From contig JBANSL010000013.1 of the NCBI GenBank assembly GCA_037127255.1, positions 68,034,188 to 68,098,187 on the forward strand: a DNA stretch of 64,000 nucleotides, read 5' to 3'. The stretch's first letter is position 1, and every line of letters starts with the position of its first letter. The DNA is from Persicaria tinctoria (lineage: Eukaryota; Streptophyta; Magnoliopsida; Caryophyllales; Polygonaceae). This document shows, piece after piece, positions 10,005 through 20,583 of this stretch. A model generated the notes under the pieces. It saw only the letters and a list, made by a program, of their open reading frames with translations, did no database searches and was not told the DNA's origin. Both the position numbers and the translations under genes were made by a program.

Positions 10005-12155
10005 GAGCATCCCCAAGAGATTCCCTATTTTTTCTACAAAATGGGGAATCAAAATTTATTATCCCCAAAATAATTTTGATAGAATTCCAACAGATTCTCT
10101 ATTTTGGAGAAATGTAAAATATTTATTTATTTGTTTATTTTGCAATTGAAAATTAATGAGTGCAAATTCACAAGTGGAAACAATACAAATGAGCTCATCT
10201 TCGGATAACTTTGGAGCTTGTAGAAGAGCCACACCCCTCATCTGCTATCCAATCCTTACCAAAATTCTCCATTGCATACATGTATTTTACTTTTAATCCC
10301 TCTGATCATGGTCATGGGGATCTCAGATAGATTTGGATCTGTTAAAATAAAAGCCAGCTAAAAACCAAATCCAAAAGCCTCTCAACTTTGACACCTTGGC
10401 AATTAGCGGAATGAAACTAAAAAGAAGCTCATACTGCTTGAACAATCTTCTGAACACGTGAATCTTTAAGTTGCTAGGGGATATCCTTAGCAAGAGCCTG
10501 TGCAAAAACTCAAATCAATTTAGTGATGTATAAAAATTCAATTTTCAGTGAAGAGGTTTAGATTTAGAAAGTCACAACATGCATAAGTTTCTCATTTCTT
10601 CAAGACTTATGACTCCATTTTTATAAATATCAATGGCATCAAATTGATCTCGAAGGTGAGCTAGCTCTTCTTCATTGATTGAACTGATGATTAATGAACA
10701 TGAAAATGGTTTAAAATGGAAGGAACAAATTCAGGCCCACAAGAAGGAGATCATCAAGCTGACAGACTAATTACGAAAATTGAGCAAACCAAACTGAGCT
10801 GATAGAAGATATGAAAAAGATTGAGCAAACCAAACTGACAGACTAATTACAGAAATTCATTAAGAAAACCAAACAGGAATCGAAGAACTTGGCTAGAGTT
10901 TATTTTCGACATCAAATTGAAAAATGCAAAACAGGCAATGAAACAAGTATGCAATAGCTCAAACAAGAACCAGAAGCATAACAAGTCACATCTTACCAGA
11001 AACCACAATCCAGATAGAAAAATAAAGCTATAAATCTTTTGGAAACAATATTTATACAAAGCCAAATCAGATAATGAGATAAAGAATCATCCATCGATCT
11101 CAAATTTTATGAAGAATAAATATCTATTACATTTTTCAATAAAGATTAACAATTTTATTTTGTCCTAGGTGTCCAGTTTATTCAAACTTGTGAAGATGAT
11201 TAATGCCCATCATTTTACTGTCTATTTTGAAAATCTGTCATCATATAATTAAAGGGTAGCTTTTGCACCAAACAGAGCACTCTGCAGCAGCTATAGGAGA
11301 AAAAACATGGAGCCAATTAAAGGGTAGATTTTACTGTCTGTTTTAACACTCTGCAGCAGCCCCATCAGCACCAATTCCGGAGCAAATTCCAGGAGCCAAT
11401 TCCGGTGTAGCAGCAACCAGTGCAGCAAGCTACCTTTGGGACATCTTCATACAAACTTTCTCTGCAAACAGAAAATTATGAACTTATGAATTCGAATTAT
11501 TGGGATGACAACTTATTGAAAGGCAAACATTAAATGCTTTTCATGAAAGGCAAACATTACTTCTTCCTCTGATGAAAATCAAACTCAAATACAAAGGTAA
11601 ATCAAGAAAGGCAAACATTGTTTTTCCTGTAAGCCTGTCTTAATTTCAATTTGGTAAATTAAGATTTAAGCTTCAACTGTACTAACTTGATCTAACACCA
11701 CAATACTTCAACAAATAATAAGAAATTTTAGAGTTTCACATTTAATCTAACACTTTGAGTGCATCCTCAAAAATCATGAAGATAATCTTAAATCATGAGA
11801 TTTTTTATAGCGTAGAATTGTAACAAGATTCGAGACAAAAACTAACCTAAATCAAACTATGCTTGATGCAATACCAAAGGCAAAAGTCGAAGAACTCACC
11901 TGTACCTTCGTTCTAGGCAGAGGAATGATTGAATACGTTCAATGGCAGTTTTTAGGTCTCAAGAACGTGGGAGAAGAGAGGAAAGGGGCCGCCAAAAAAA
12001 ATTAGCGTTGCTGCAAATATGGGGCAAGGAAGCGTATCTTCCCTTCTCATCCCTATTTTGGAGATTGATTTGGGGAAACTGTTGGGCTAAATATAAGCCC
12101 AATGTTCCCCAAAAGACCAACTTTCTCCAAAATAGAGCATCTGTTGTGAATGCTC
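10005..12155. mobile_element. Tourist-like (PIF/Harbinger-type) element, 2.15 kb
   Basis: It starts GAGCATCCCCAAGAGATTCCC and ends with the reverse complement of GAGCATTCACAACAGATGC. The first about 30 bases match imperfectly, including a later CTATTTT block. The 3-bp flanks are TTA on both sides (10002-10004 and 12156-12158), the preferred target of PIF/Harbinger elements. No transposase frame is visible and the interior is AT-rich. The TIR is diverged, so the family call is tentative. Confidence 0.55.
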
Positions 12156-12158
12156 TTA

Positions 12159-12440
12159 GAGCATCTCCAACAGCTTCTTCAAAATAGGAATTTTGGTGAT
12201 TTTTGGGGAATTTTAGGTGTTTTTTAGGTCCAATAGATTCTCCATTTCATTCTCCAAAATGGGGAAGTAGGAGTAGAAATGGAGAAGCTTCCCCAAATCT
12301 GCAGCATTCTCTAAAACTAAATGATTCCCCAAATGGTTGAAATGGAGAAGCTGTTGGAGATGGAGCAAAAATAATTTAGAGAATATGCCTTTCAATTCTC
12401 CATTTTGAAGAAATTTTTGGAGAAGTTGTTGGAGATGGTC
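12159..12440. mobile_element. Tourist-like MITE, 282 bp
   Basis: The ends GAGCATCTCCAACAGCTTCTTC and the reverse complement of the right end, GACCATCTCCAACAACTTCT, match well. TTA flanks both sides (12156-12158 and 12441-12443). It abuts the larger element at 10005-12155 and shares one TTA with it, which points to serial insertion at the same site. Confidence 0.8.
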
Positions 12441-12539
12441 TTATAATTGAGTAAAATTTGCCATGGGAAGGGATTGTCGTTGCTAACCTGTCTTACCTTT
12501 TTTTATAAAAAAAAATACTAAAATTTAAAATAAAAATGA

Positions 12540-13720
12540 AAGACCCACCCAATTGCACACTTGAAACCCTAAATCCCTAAATATCTTCGATCATGCGCCT
12601 CAACTCTCTCCCATTTCTCTCAGATCTACTGCATCCGCAAGTCTCTCTCATCCTCTCACTCGCTCACCTTCGTTCTCATTCATCTTCTCTGGGCGCCATC
12701 AAAGAGGCCAATCGAAAATTCTCCCTTCAGATCTGGAGTCGCCGACAAAGGACCACCCCGTTATTGATGGATCGACGCCGACGAAGGAGGGAGAAGGACC
12801 ACCCCGTTAAATTTGTTTGAAGTTTTCTATTTTTTTGGTTTCTATGTGGTACTGATTTCGCCGTTTTTTTTTTTTTTGCCCCTTTCAATTCAGTTTGTGC
12901 GGATAGCAATTCTTTGGAGCTAGGGTTTGTAGATGGTGATTGATCTGGCCAGCTGGTTCGACGGCCATCAAAGAGGTCGCGCTCGAGTTGCTGAACCGAA
13001 GCCTTGCCAAGATGTGTCATCTCAGATCCAGTTCGCGAGCACCGAATGTTGCCTCTATCCCTTACCTGTGAGCATCAAACCCTCTGTTAAATTCATGGTC
13101 CGAATTATAAGTTCCACTTTAACACTAATTAAAGGGTTGCTAACATGCCAATTTTTTTGTAAACTGTAATTTGCTGCCTTGTCAAACCTCATGAGTGGAA
13201 TTTTTATCTTGCATTATTCTACTGCTAAAGAAGTTAGTTTACTTTAGGTTTAGCTAGTACATTTTATTTGTTCTTTGAGATTTGTTTGTTAAATGTGGGT
13301 TCACCTTTCGATCCATCTAATTATATAATTCAAGTTTGTTGAATGTGGTATATTCTTTGAGATTTGTTTGTTATTGTGATGGATTGGCTTGCATAATAGT
13401 GATGGAATGCCTTGTGTGGAAGGAAAATATGTGAACTTTTATGCTCACCTGGATAAGATTTAGGCCTTTTATAAATTTTACAAATTGTGCTTGTGAAACT
13501 TGATCGAAATTGCTTGGATATGTTGGTCTAATTTGCTGACTTGTTGATTAATTGATCAAACACATTTGCTAATTTCTAGATTTATTGATTTCTAGGTTTG
13601 GATGCGTATACACTTCAGAATGTTGATGTCTAGCCACACGATCAACTAATCGGAAAGAGTCATCCAAGATACGCTCGGGCCGCGAGGACAAACCTGATCA
13701 AGGTAACTGGAATACTTAAT
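12540..13720 (+). other. Captured gene-start-like sequence inside the CACTA element
   Basis: 12560-12600 has the plant leader motif AAACCCTAAATCCCTAAA followed by an ATG at 12593 and a CT-rich stretch. Short frames at 12593-12820 and 12933-13169 read through basic, non-repetitive peptides I cannot identify. GAGCTAGGGTTTGTAG at about 12917 is a second leader-like motif. Candidate splice sites occur (for example CAAG|GTAACT near 13700). The composition looks like the 5' end of a host gene with introns, but no domain is recognisable, so no function is given. Confidence 0.3.
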
Positions 13721-14349
13721 TTGCCATCATGATTTTTTTGTACGTAGAGTAAAAGCATGAAAGCTAAATTAATGGTGTGAAAATTGGCCATGGATTTTTT
13801 TTGCAAATATTTAAGGCGTTAGACTTTGTACTGTGTTACCCAAATAAAATTATAACGTATGTTGTAACTGATGTGTAGCACTACTAATATAAAGCATATG
13901 AACATGCATGCAATGCTTAATTGCTTACCATAATCAACTTCTTCTTGAGAGAGTGACAGCAATTTGCTTTCTCTTATGTGCAAAATCCAAGATGTCTTTC
14001 TTGATCGAAATGCATTTTCATGTATTGTGTTTATTATATCCTTTTAAGTGGGGTATTTTTATGCTTTTCAAATTTACACAACCTCTCTCCCTTGTGATGT
14101 TTTGCTTGGGCAGACTTTCTCAAATAGGTTATGGATGGATTTATTTTATGTATAATTGGCATGAACTATTTCCAAATAAAAGCTTGAAGTGGTTTTCTAG
14201 TGTAAAATAATATGCCGAATTTTTTGAAGCACTTAAGTATGGTATTGCCCATTCCTCATGAAATTCTTGATGTGCTTATGTATTTGTTTGACATGAGCAT
14301 TACAATGTTGTCCATTTAAGATGACATCAGTATCCTTGCTCTTTGAATT

Positions 14350-14520
14350 CAGGGTTTTACTTATCCTATCATTAGGGCTCATTTTCTAGAAGATGTGTTT
14401 AAAATGATTGGATATAAGTTGACTTCATTCAACCAAATTGATGATTATGGACAAGAGAATGTTTGAAAACCCCAAAGGTTGTTGGCCCTTAGAAAAAAAG
14501 ATGGATCAGATTACTACACT
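14350..14520 (+). pseudogene. DExH-box RNA helicase exon fragment, captured in the CACTA element
   Basis: After a candidate acceptor (TTTGAATTCAG at about 14341-14351) the frame reads [20 protein letters not shown] and then [16 protein letters not shown]. This is the segment of plant DExH (DHX36/DExH3-like) helicases just beyond the second RecA domain, normally written ...YPVRxxFLEDxxExTGY...IDDYGQEK. The frame then hits a stop and resumes in another frame with KMDQITTLV. One or two frameshifts and a nonsense codon make it a relic. It is flanked by non-coding sequence of the transposon, so it was probably acquired as a genomic (exon plus intron) fragment. Confidence 0.75.
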
Positions 14521-15311
14521 TGTTTAGGTATTATTTTCCTTTTTAAAAAATGAATTCATTTCTGCAAATTTGAGTTTGGAGGAAAATCTAGCGATTTGTC
14601 TTGTGAACAAGTGGTTACAAGTGGTTATTTATGTATTCTAAACAATAATATTCTCTTAAGTTAGTACCTGTTTAATTGTCCCTTGTATTCATTTGTTCTT
14701 AGCTCTTTATGAGTATAATGAGTGTTGGCTCTTTTCACCTATAGATTCTTTCTTTACCTCAACATTTAGCTGCATCAATAAGTTAGGGGAAACTTTAAGC
14801 TTGCAAGTAGGCTTTTGGGGTTTGGTTCGGAATTAGAAGCGAGTCTTGTTTCATTCAGAGAGATTGAGGCATTTAATTTTATTCTTATTCTTCTTTGTCT
14901 TGATTCACCTCTTTGCATTTTTAATTTACAAGGTATGTTGTTTTTGTTGAGTTGGAGATTCTCTGAGCCTTGACTCTCAGTTGTATGCAATTATTTTAGT
15001 GGTTTCTCTTATAATGCAAGGTGTGAAGTAGGTACCTCTCTGTATGCAATTATTTTAGGTGGAAAACGCTTTACTTGCAATGTTTTCTTAGCTTCATGGT
15101 TGTCTTTGCTTGCATAATAATAGCACTGTAAACATAAGTATCTGGATCATTCGACACAAATAAATATAAACTGAACGAGAAGAAAAAATCAAATCAATGA
15201 GTATAGATATACAACTAATGAACGGGAAAGTTAGCACTCAATTTATCTACAAGAAAGAGTACATGGTATAAACATCCAGCTTATTCATCATGGGTGCCAA
15301 CGTTCTGAAAT

Positions 15312-15632
15312 ATCATTACAATCTGCCTTGGTGTCTACATAAACCATGATTTATTGCCTTGTTTAAGCTTAACTTAGTTTTATTTCATTATATATATATA
15401 TAATGATATAGCAGCTTCTGATATAGGTTTTATGTCATGATAAATTAAAATACTTAAGATTTTATTCAATGTACTAGGTTTATCATTACAATCTGCCTTG
15501 GTGTCTACATAAACCACAATAGGCACTGAAGATCTCTGTTGCAGGAGCTTTATGAAAAGGAGAAGCTGTTCAAGATCGAACGAAAACAGATGGAAAATTG
15601 CTAAGATTTTATTCAATGTACTAGGTTTATTT
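15312..15632. repeat. Interleaved short direct duplication within the CACTA element
   Basis: The block TCATTACAATCTGCCTTGG plus the following ATAAACCA occurs at about 15313-15347 and 15482-15516. The block AAGATTTTATTCAATGTACT plus AGGTTTA occurs at about 15455-15480 and 15603-15630. Between them, 15543-15601 has an exon-like frame (ELYEKEKLFKIERKQMEN) preceded by CAG. The pattern suggests a 150-170-bp duplication of a captured piece. Confidence 0.75.
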
Positions 15633-16089
15633 CTGCCAATATCTTCTTAAACTTTGATTGGATTTTAGCAATATTTATTTTTGTACTTATAATTTAATTA
15701 TGAAGTTGTCTTAAATTTGTTCTTGTGAACAAAAGTTTCTCGTATATTTTTTGTGGATTGGAAGCCTTGAATTGTTGTTTGTAAAGAAAGAAAAGAATCT
15801 GGTGTATTATTTTTTTTATAGAAAATATCAGACTTTTTAGCCCGGGTCTGAACAATCCGGGCTAAAAGTAGGTTTTTTTTTATTCTCCACGAATAAGTTA
15901 GCAGCGACAACCTGCCGTGGCTAGTATGCTAGCCACGGCTGTAGCCGTTGCTAGACTCTTTTGCCACCAAAGGTTTCCCCACGGCTGGTTTTCCGTGGCT
16001 ACTACCCTTTTGCCACGACAAATGGACTTTCAGCCACGGTAAGTAGCCGTTGCTAAAATATTTTTTTTTAGTGTAGACGACCATCCAAG

Positions 16090-16433
16090 AGTATCCTTAA
16101 GGATGAGGGATGAGGGTGCATAGCCTCCTATCTAACAGAACAATTGGTGAAGCATTTGACTAGATGAGGCACGATATGTGGCGCATAATTGTTTGTCTCC
16201 CTGAAGTAGTGTGAGAGGCTAACAAATGCGAAAGACTAGAGCAGCATGAGGATCTCCCTGGTGAGGATCTTCACTTCCCATGGACAGGACCAGCATCCTT
16301 GACGACATTTATCATAATCAGGTTTGTCCCCTTCAACTTTGATTTTGGGAAATTCCATTGCCTTTTTCTTCTTGATCCTCAAAAGCAGAGCCATAACTTC
16401 AGTCATGAGCGGTGAAATATGTCGAAGTTGCAC
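16090..16433 (-). pseudogene. LINE RNase H fragment
   Basis: The minus-strand frame at 16236-16433 reads TEVMALLLRIKKKKAMEFPKIKVEGD and CPWEVKILTREI. It aligns by eye with the RNase H of the L1 copy at 5252-5746 (EASGLRLGINKAKEI...IEGD...CPWEIEIL). Further down, about 16130-16200, HYFRETNNYAPHI fits the late His motif of the same domain. Part of the middle is lost. It lies just outside the right end of the CACTA element. Confidence 0.7.
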
Positions 16434-16439
16434 ACCTCC

Positions 16440-17880
16440 ACTGTAAAGGCTTGAATTTTTAAATCCTAATTTCTAGGAAAAAGAAAATCAAAATGAATTT
16501 TAAAGCGGAATTTAATGGGAAAACTCTCTAGCTCGGACTTTGATCTCGTAAAGCGGATTTCCGACCTAACTAAAATTTTTAGAACTAAAACGATAACCTC
16601 AATTCTCGGATTTCAAAAATCTAATTTCGCGGAGAGAGAGTAGGAATTGGGAAGCTAACGTTGAGAATTAATTTCGGGACGCCCCTCGGGATTCAAGCTT
16701 GCAACATCGGAACCAAGATCCACTCCTACTCCCCTAACCCTAGCCGAGATACCCCACACCAAACCCTAACCTCAAATGAACCCATGTGACTATTTTGAAT
16801 TGGTCAAGATGCTTGCCCTATGATAAGACACATTTAGCCATTTAGATAGTGTTAACATATTGCATTTAGATAGATTTAGATATAATAAAGTGCATGAATT
16901 AGTTTTCATATTTTATTTAATTATATAGAGAGTCGGAATTTACATATGTTTGCATATACTTTCAGGCATTGGTGGAGCCAATTGATGACATGAGAATGAC
17001 CTAACACCGAACAAGAGGATAAAAAACAAGAAGAAATCGGAATATTGAGGAGCTAGACCTACAAAGGATTGGAGCTGTCCAAGCTGGCGACGTTGCACTA
17101 AAACGAGTCTTATGAAGGCTGTAGTTATCGGATCGGGGTGTACTTATACTTGTTGGAAAGAGGATTCGAAGACCTACAACTTTTGTGTTTACGGCTTTTC
17201 CAAATTCAGCCTTGAAGACAGTGAAATCTGGATGTCAAGATGACTACTGAAAAGAACTCGGGTGGAGAAAAAGAACTCGACCGAGGTCTTTGGCGAGCTC
17301 GGGTTATGTTGCGTTTGCAAGATGTGAGGATTGTGGGCTGTAACAGCTGTTCATTTAGGAAATATGTTATATTTTTAATTAGAAATTAATTAGGAAGAAG
17401 CAGAAACGGTGAAGAGGTGTAAGTGTGGAACAACTAGAAGGTGAGTTCTTAGTTTTAGTTTTCCAATGGGACGAATTCAGATAGTAGCCTTTTGGAAGGA
17501 ACTTTGGTGATTTCTTTTTAACCATGAACCACTAAACCTCTTTGCTTGGGAAAATTAATCGAAGCGTCGAGTTTATCATTTTATTGTGTGATTTCTCTAT
17601 CTTAATACTCTTTGTCAATATTATCAATTCTTTACGTCGAATGTTTAGGGTTTTTGTGAATTTCCATTAGCCTGATCAACTGATACATTTTCATGATAAT
17701 CTATAACTAGATATAGGTAATTTCTGTTTAAATTATCTATATTCTTGAGTAGCAAAGTATAAATCCCATCCTCAAACCATCTAGTCAAGAGGATAAACAT
17801 ATGACATCACACTCATTTGAATCTCACCTTAAGACAAACAACACTCTTCCATCTTATCTTAAAAGTGAAGAGAGGTTGGA
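16440..17880. other. No gene identified
   Basis: Moderately AT-rich sequence with no frame longer than about 60 codons that resembles a protein. It may be part of the LTR-like unit that follows. Confidence 0.3.
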
Positions 17881-19500
17881 AGCCGCATTGTCCTACAAAC
17901 ATATACAACCCCTAAAACACTCTCTTTTCTCTCCTCTCTTTCCCTTGTGCCGCCCCTAACAACCACCACCCTCCACCACCTCAGCCAGTACTCCCTCTCC
18001 TCCCAAACCACCACACCAAAAACCAAGGAAAGCCCTCTCTCCTCCCTTCTCTTCCTCTCGGCATCACCACCTCACCACCCCTTTTCTTCTCCACCTCAAG
18101 ATCAAAGGAGTTTAATGGCTACCTCACTCTTCTAAGGAGCCCAAAGAGGTCCATTGAACCACACAACAGCTCGGAAGTCAAGGATCGAAGCCCTAGAGTC
18201 CATTTGTTCGGTTTTGAGTCTAAGAAGGGTAAGTTGGCACCTTTTCTCTTACTTTCACTTTCAAACCCTCCAAGTTCTCTCTTTTATTAAAATAACTCCT
18301 CTTACTCACCAAACAAGCGGATCTAGGAGATTCGGCCTCAAATCGCCTCAAGAGCCACTCGAGAGAAGAGAAAGTGAAGCAAGGAAGAGTTGGGTGAGAA
18401 ATCTCTTCGAATCCTTGAGTTTTCCTTGTCATTTTTGTACTAACATGTTCCTGGGAGTCATGGAAAAAATTGTGAAAAGGGGGAGGGACTTACAACACCA
18501 AGAGAGGCCACAAACGGTCCTAGAATCAAGGATTCAGGACCGTAGTCGCCACCGCGAGAAGGAACTCGCGACCGTGAGGAAGAACACCCTGTCTAGGGTT
18601 CTTGCTCGCGACCGCGACAAGGGTGATTCGTGGCGGCGAAGTGATGTTCTGGGATGCCCTAGGAGGGGACCCTAGAACTCGCGGTCGCGACCGAGTCTCT
18701 CCAAGGCGAGAGGCTCGCGGCCGTGAAAGCCCTCTGAGACGCCGAGTCTCGGGGGCACGAGAGCCCATCTCGCGGCCGCGGCTGACTCAATGTCCGAGTG
18801 TTTTGACCCCGTTTCTCGACGTTTTCGTTGATCGTTTTCACGACTCATTTTCAACACTTTTGGGGAATTTCAAGAACTAACTTAAGGGTTTGATTTGAGA
18901 GTTTTGGGAAACGAACTTCATGAGCTTTTGAGATCAAACATTTTAATCGGTTACTTGGTTTTCAAATCGACTTTCGGGACTAACTCGAAAATTATGTGAT
19001 CGGTGACTAACTAGCATGATTGATGTGAATGATTGCCTAACATTATGATTGGTGTGGACTAATGGAATGGGTGATTGACTAATAGCATTATGCAATGTTA
19101 GAATTATGTATCGGTAATTTATGCCTTATAAGATATGTTGAATATGATGAGCTTGAAATATGTGATTATGCCAATATATTGTTGCGAATATATGAATGTG
19201 GTTGAATGGAATGATGAGAATGATATGGTCTTGTGGAATGTTCGCAGATATGAACGGGTTGTTGTGCAACCATTTGGAATGAATTAATGGTCAACTTTAC
19301 ACTAGTTGTTACATAGGAGGTTATTTGTTGCAAGAGTTTGTCGACCTATAGAGTTACACATGTCTAGTTGGATGTGACCGAAGATACCGGATCCAGTTAT
19401 CATGGGTCTTATGTTTGCGACGTTCTACCAAGTGCCCCCTTGTTGTCTTAGCTTGGCACTAGTCCTTTATGTGCCTCCCCATCTATACCCAACAAACACA
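17880..19500 (+). mobile_element. Possible Ty3/gypsy LTR or leader remnant
   Basis: A CT-rich tract (17920-18130), a candidate 5'-splice-like GGTAAGTTGGCACC at about 18228, GC-rich text with recurring CGCGACCGCGA-type words (18540-18790), and a downstream segment ending in GACGTTCTACCAAGTGCC and similar words resemble the long LTRs of plant Tekay/Del-type gypsy elements. No primer site, polypurine tract, matching second LTR or pol domain is found here, so this is a weak call. The open frames in it (18154-18675 and overlaps) are unlikely to be genes. Confidence 0.3.
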
Positions 19501-19705
19501 TATTGCCCCTCAGGAGGCCACACATGTTGGTATACATCTGGAACCAAGATCATTTTTCTGCGATGAGTTTGATAGGTTTCATTCTCGCTTCAATTGTATT
19601 TCATCCGGAAATTACAAAAAAAAAAATAAATCTGGTACACTTATTGCAGTTATGGTTATTCCCTGGCGCTCCTTTACCTCTTAATATGCAAGAATGAACG
19701 ACATA

Positions 19706-20482
19706 TGTAAAACTCAAACGAATACTTAATTCTATGAACAAGATACGAATCGAATGAATAATGCGGAAACTTAAACGAACAAAGAACACAAAGATTTGTT
19801 GACGCATTTCGGCGAACCTACTCTACGGAGCCTCAGGAGGGTGAGACTCAACCCCAGAACAATCCACTAAGCATATCAAGGTTACAAGTCATGGTTGCGT
19901 GTCACAAGCAAAGAGAAACTATAGATCTACTCTATATATGAACAGGAAAGACAATAAGCGGGAGAACAACGAGAGAGGTGCAAGAGAAAACTCCCTGATC
20001 TTCTCATATCTTGGATCGAAGAATATATGAAGGCAGGACGACGACTAAGACCAGAAACAGACGTCGTCTTCAAGGATCTAGCAAAGATCGGACTCATGAA
20101 GCTTGGAGGAAGCTTCAGCAATGGCGGATTCTCTTCGTCGCTCTCTAGGTTCCCGACTCTCTCTCTCCTGGAGACGGACTTACCAACTTGAGCAAGCAGC
20201 AACTGAACTGAGCTTGGATCTAGGGTTTCCTTATATTGGGTAACCCTAGACAAAACGCGGCGTTTCACTTAAGCGAGTTGGTGATGTTCCATCAGACAAA
20301 GAAGCTGGGCCGGGAGTGATCTTTGGGTCTTTCTATCAAGCCCATGACATAAGTCCGAGCTTAAGCCCAAACCACTAATTGCCTATCTATCATACAAGAG
20401 ATATATAACCTATAGTTTATACATTTGTGTGACATGCCATCCTATGACTTATACACGACACTTAAGATTACAAAGCATAACA
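19706..20482 (-). repeat. 3' LTR of the minus-strand copia element
   Basis: The 777-bp LTR has plus-strand ends TGTAAAAC...GCATAACA. The interior polypurine tract on the minus strand (AGGAGGGCATATT, about 20483-20495) lies next to it, which fixes this copy as the 3' LTR. Confidence 0.92.
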
Positions 20483-20583
20483 AATATGCCCTCCTAATCT
20501 GAGTGTCGACCTTGAACTACCAGTAGTGGATCTTCTTAGGGTTGAGTGAGCACTTATCCATCGTCGGCTCATGTACATGCAAG

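Larger units (their letters stand above)
9864..16073. mobile_element. Non-autonomous CACTA (En/Spm) transposon, 6.2 kb
   Basis: The left end is CACTACAAAGGAAAAAC and the right end is TTTTTTTTAGTG, whose reverse complement starts CACTAAAAA. The 3-bp target duplication TAG is present at 9861-9863 and 16074-16076, as expected of CACTA elements. Subterminal repeats built on AGCCGTTGCTA / TAGCCACGGC occur at both ends (about 9895-9995 and 15900-16055). No transposase (TnpA/TnpD-like) frame is present. The inside holds two Tourist-like elements, a 5'-UTR-like leader with short frames, a helicase exon and a local duplication, so the element appears to have trapped host sequence. Confidence 0.85.

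Noticed and set aside
12593..13169. A complete small gene inside the CACTA element
   Set aside because: The frames are short, have no known domain and are not joined by convincing splice sites; reported only as a gene-start-like capture.
18154..18880. A basic protein gene (173 codons and overlaps)
   Set aside because: Arg-rich products come from repeated CGCGACCGCGA words, there is no domain, and the context looks like an LTR.
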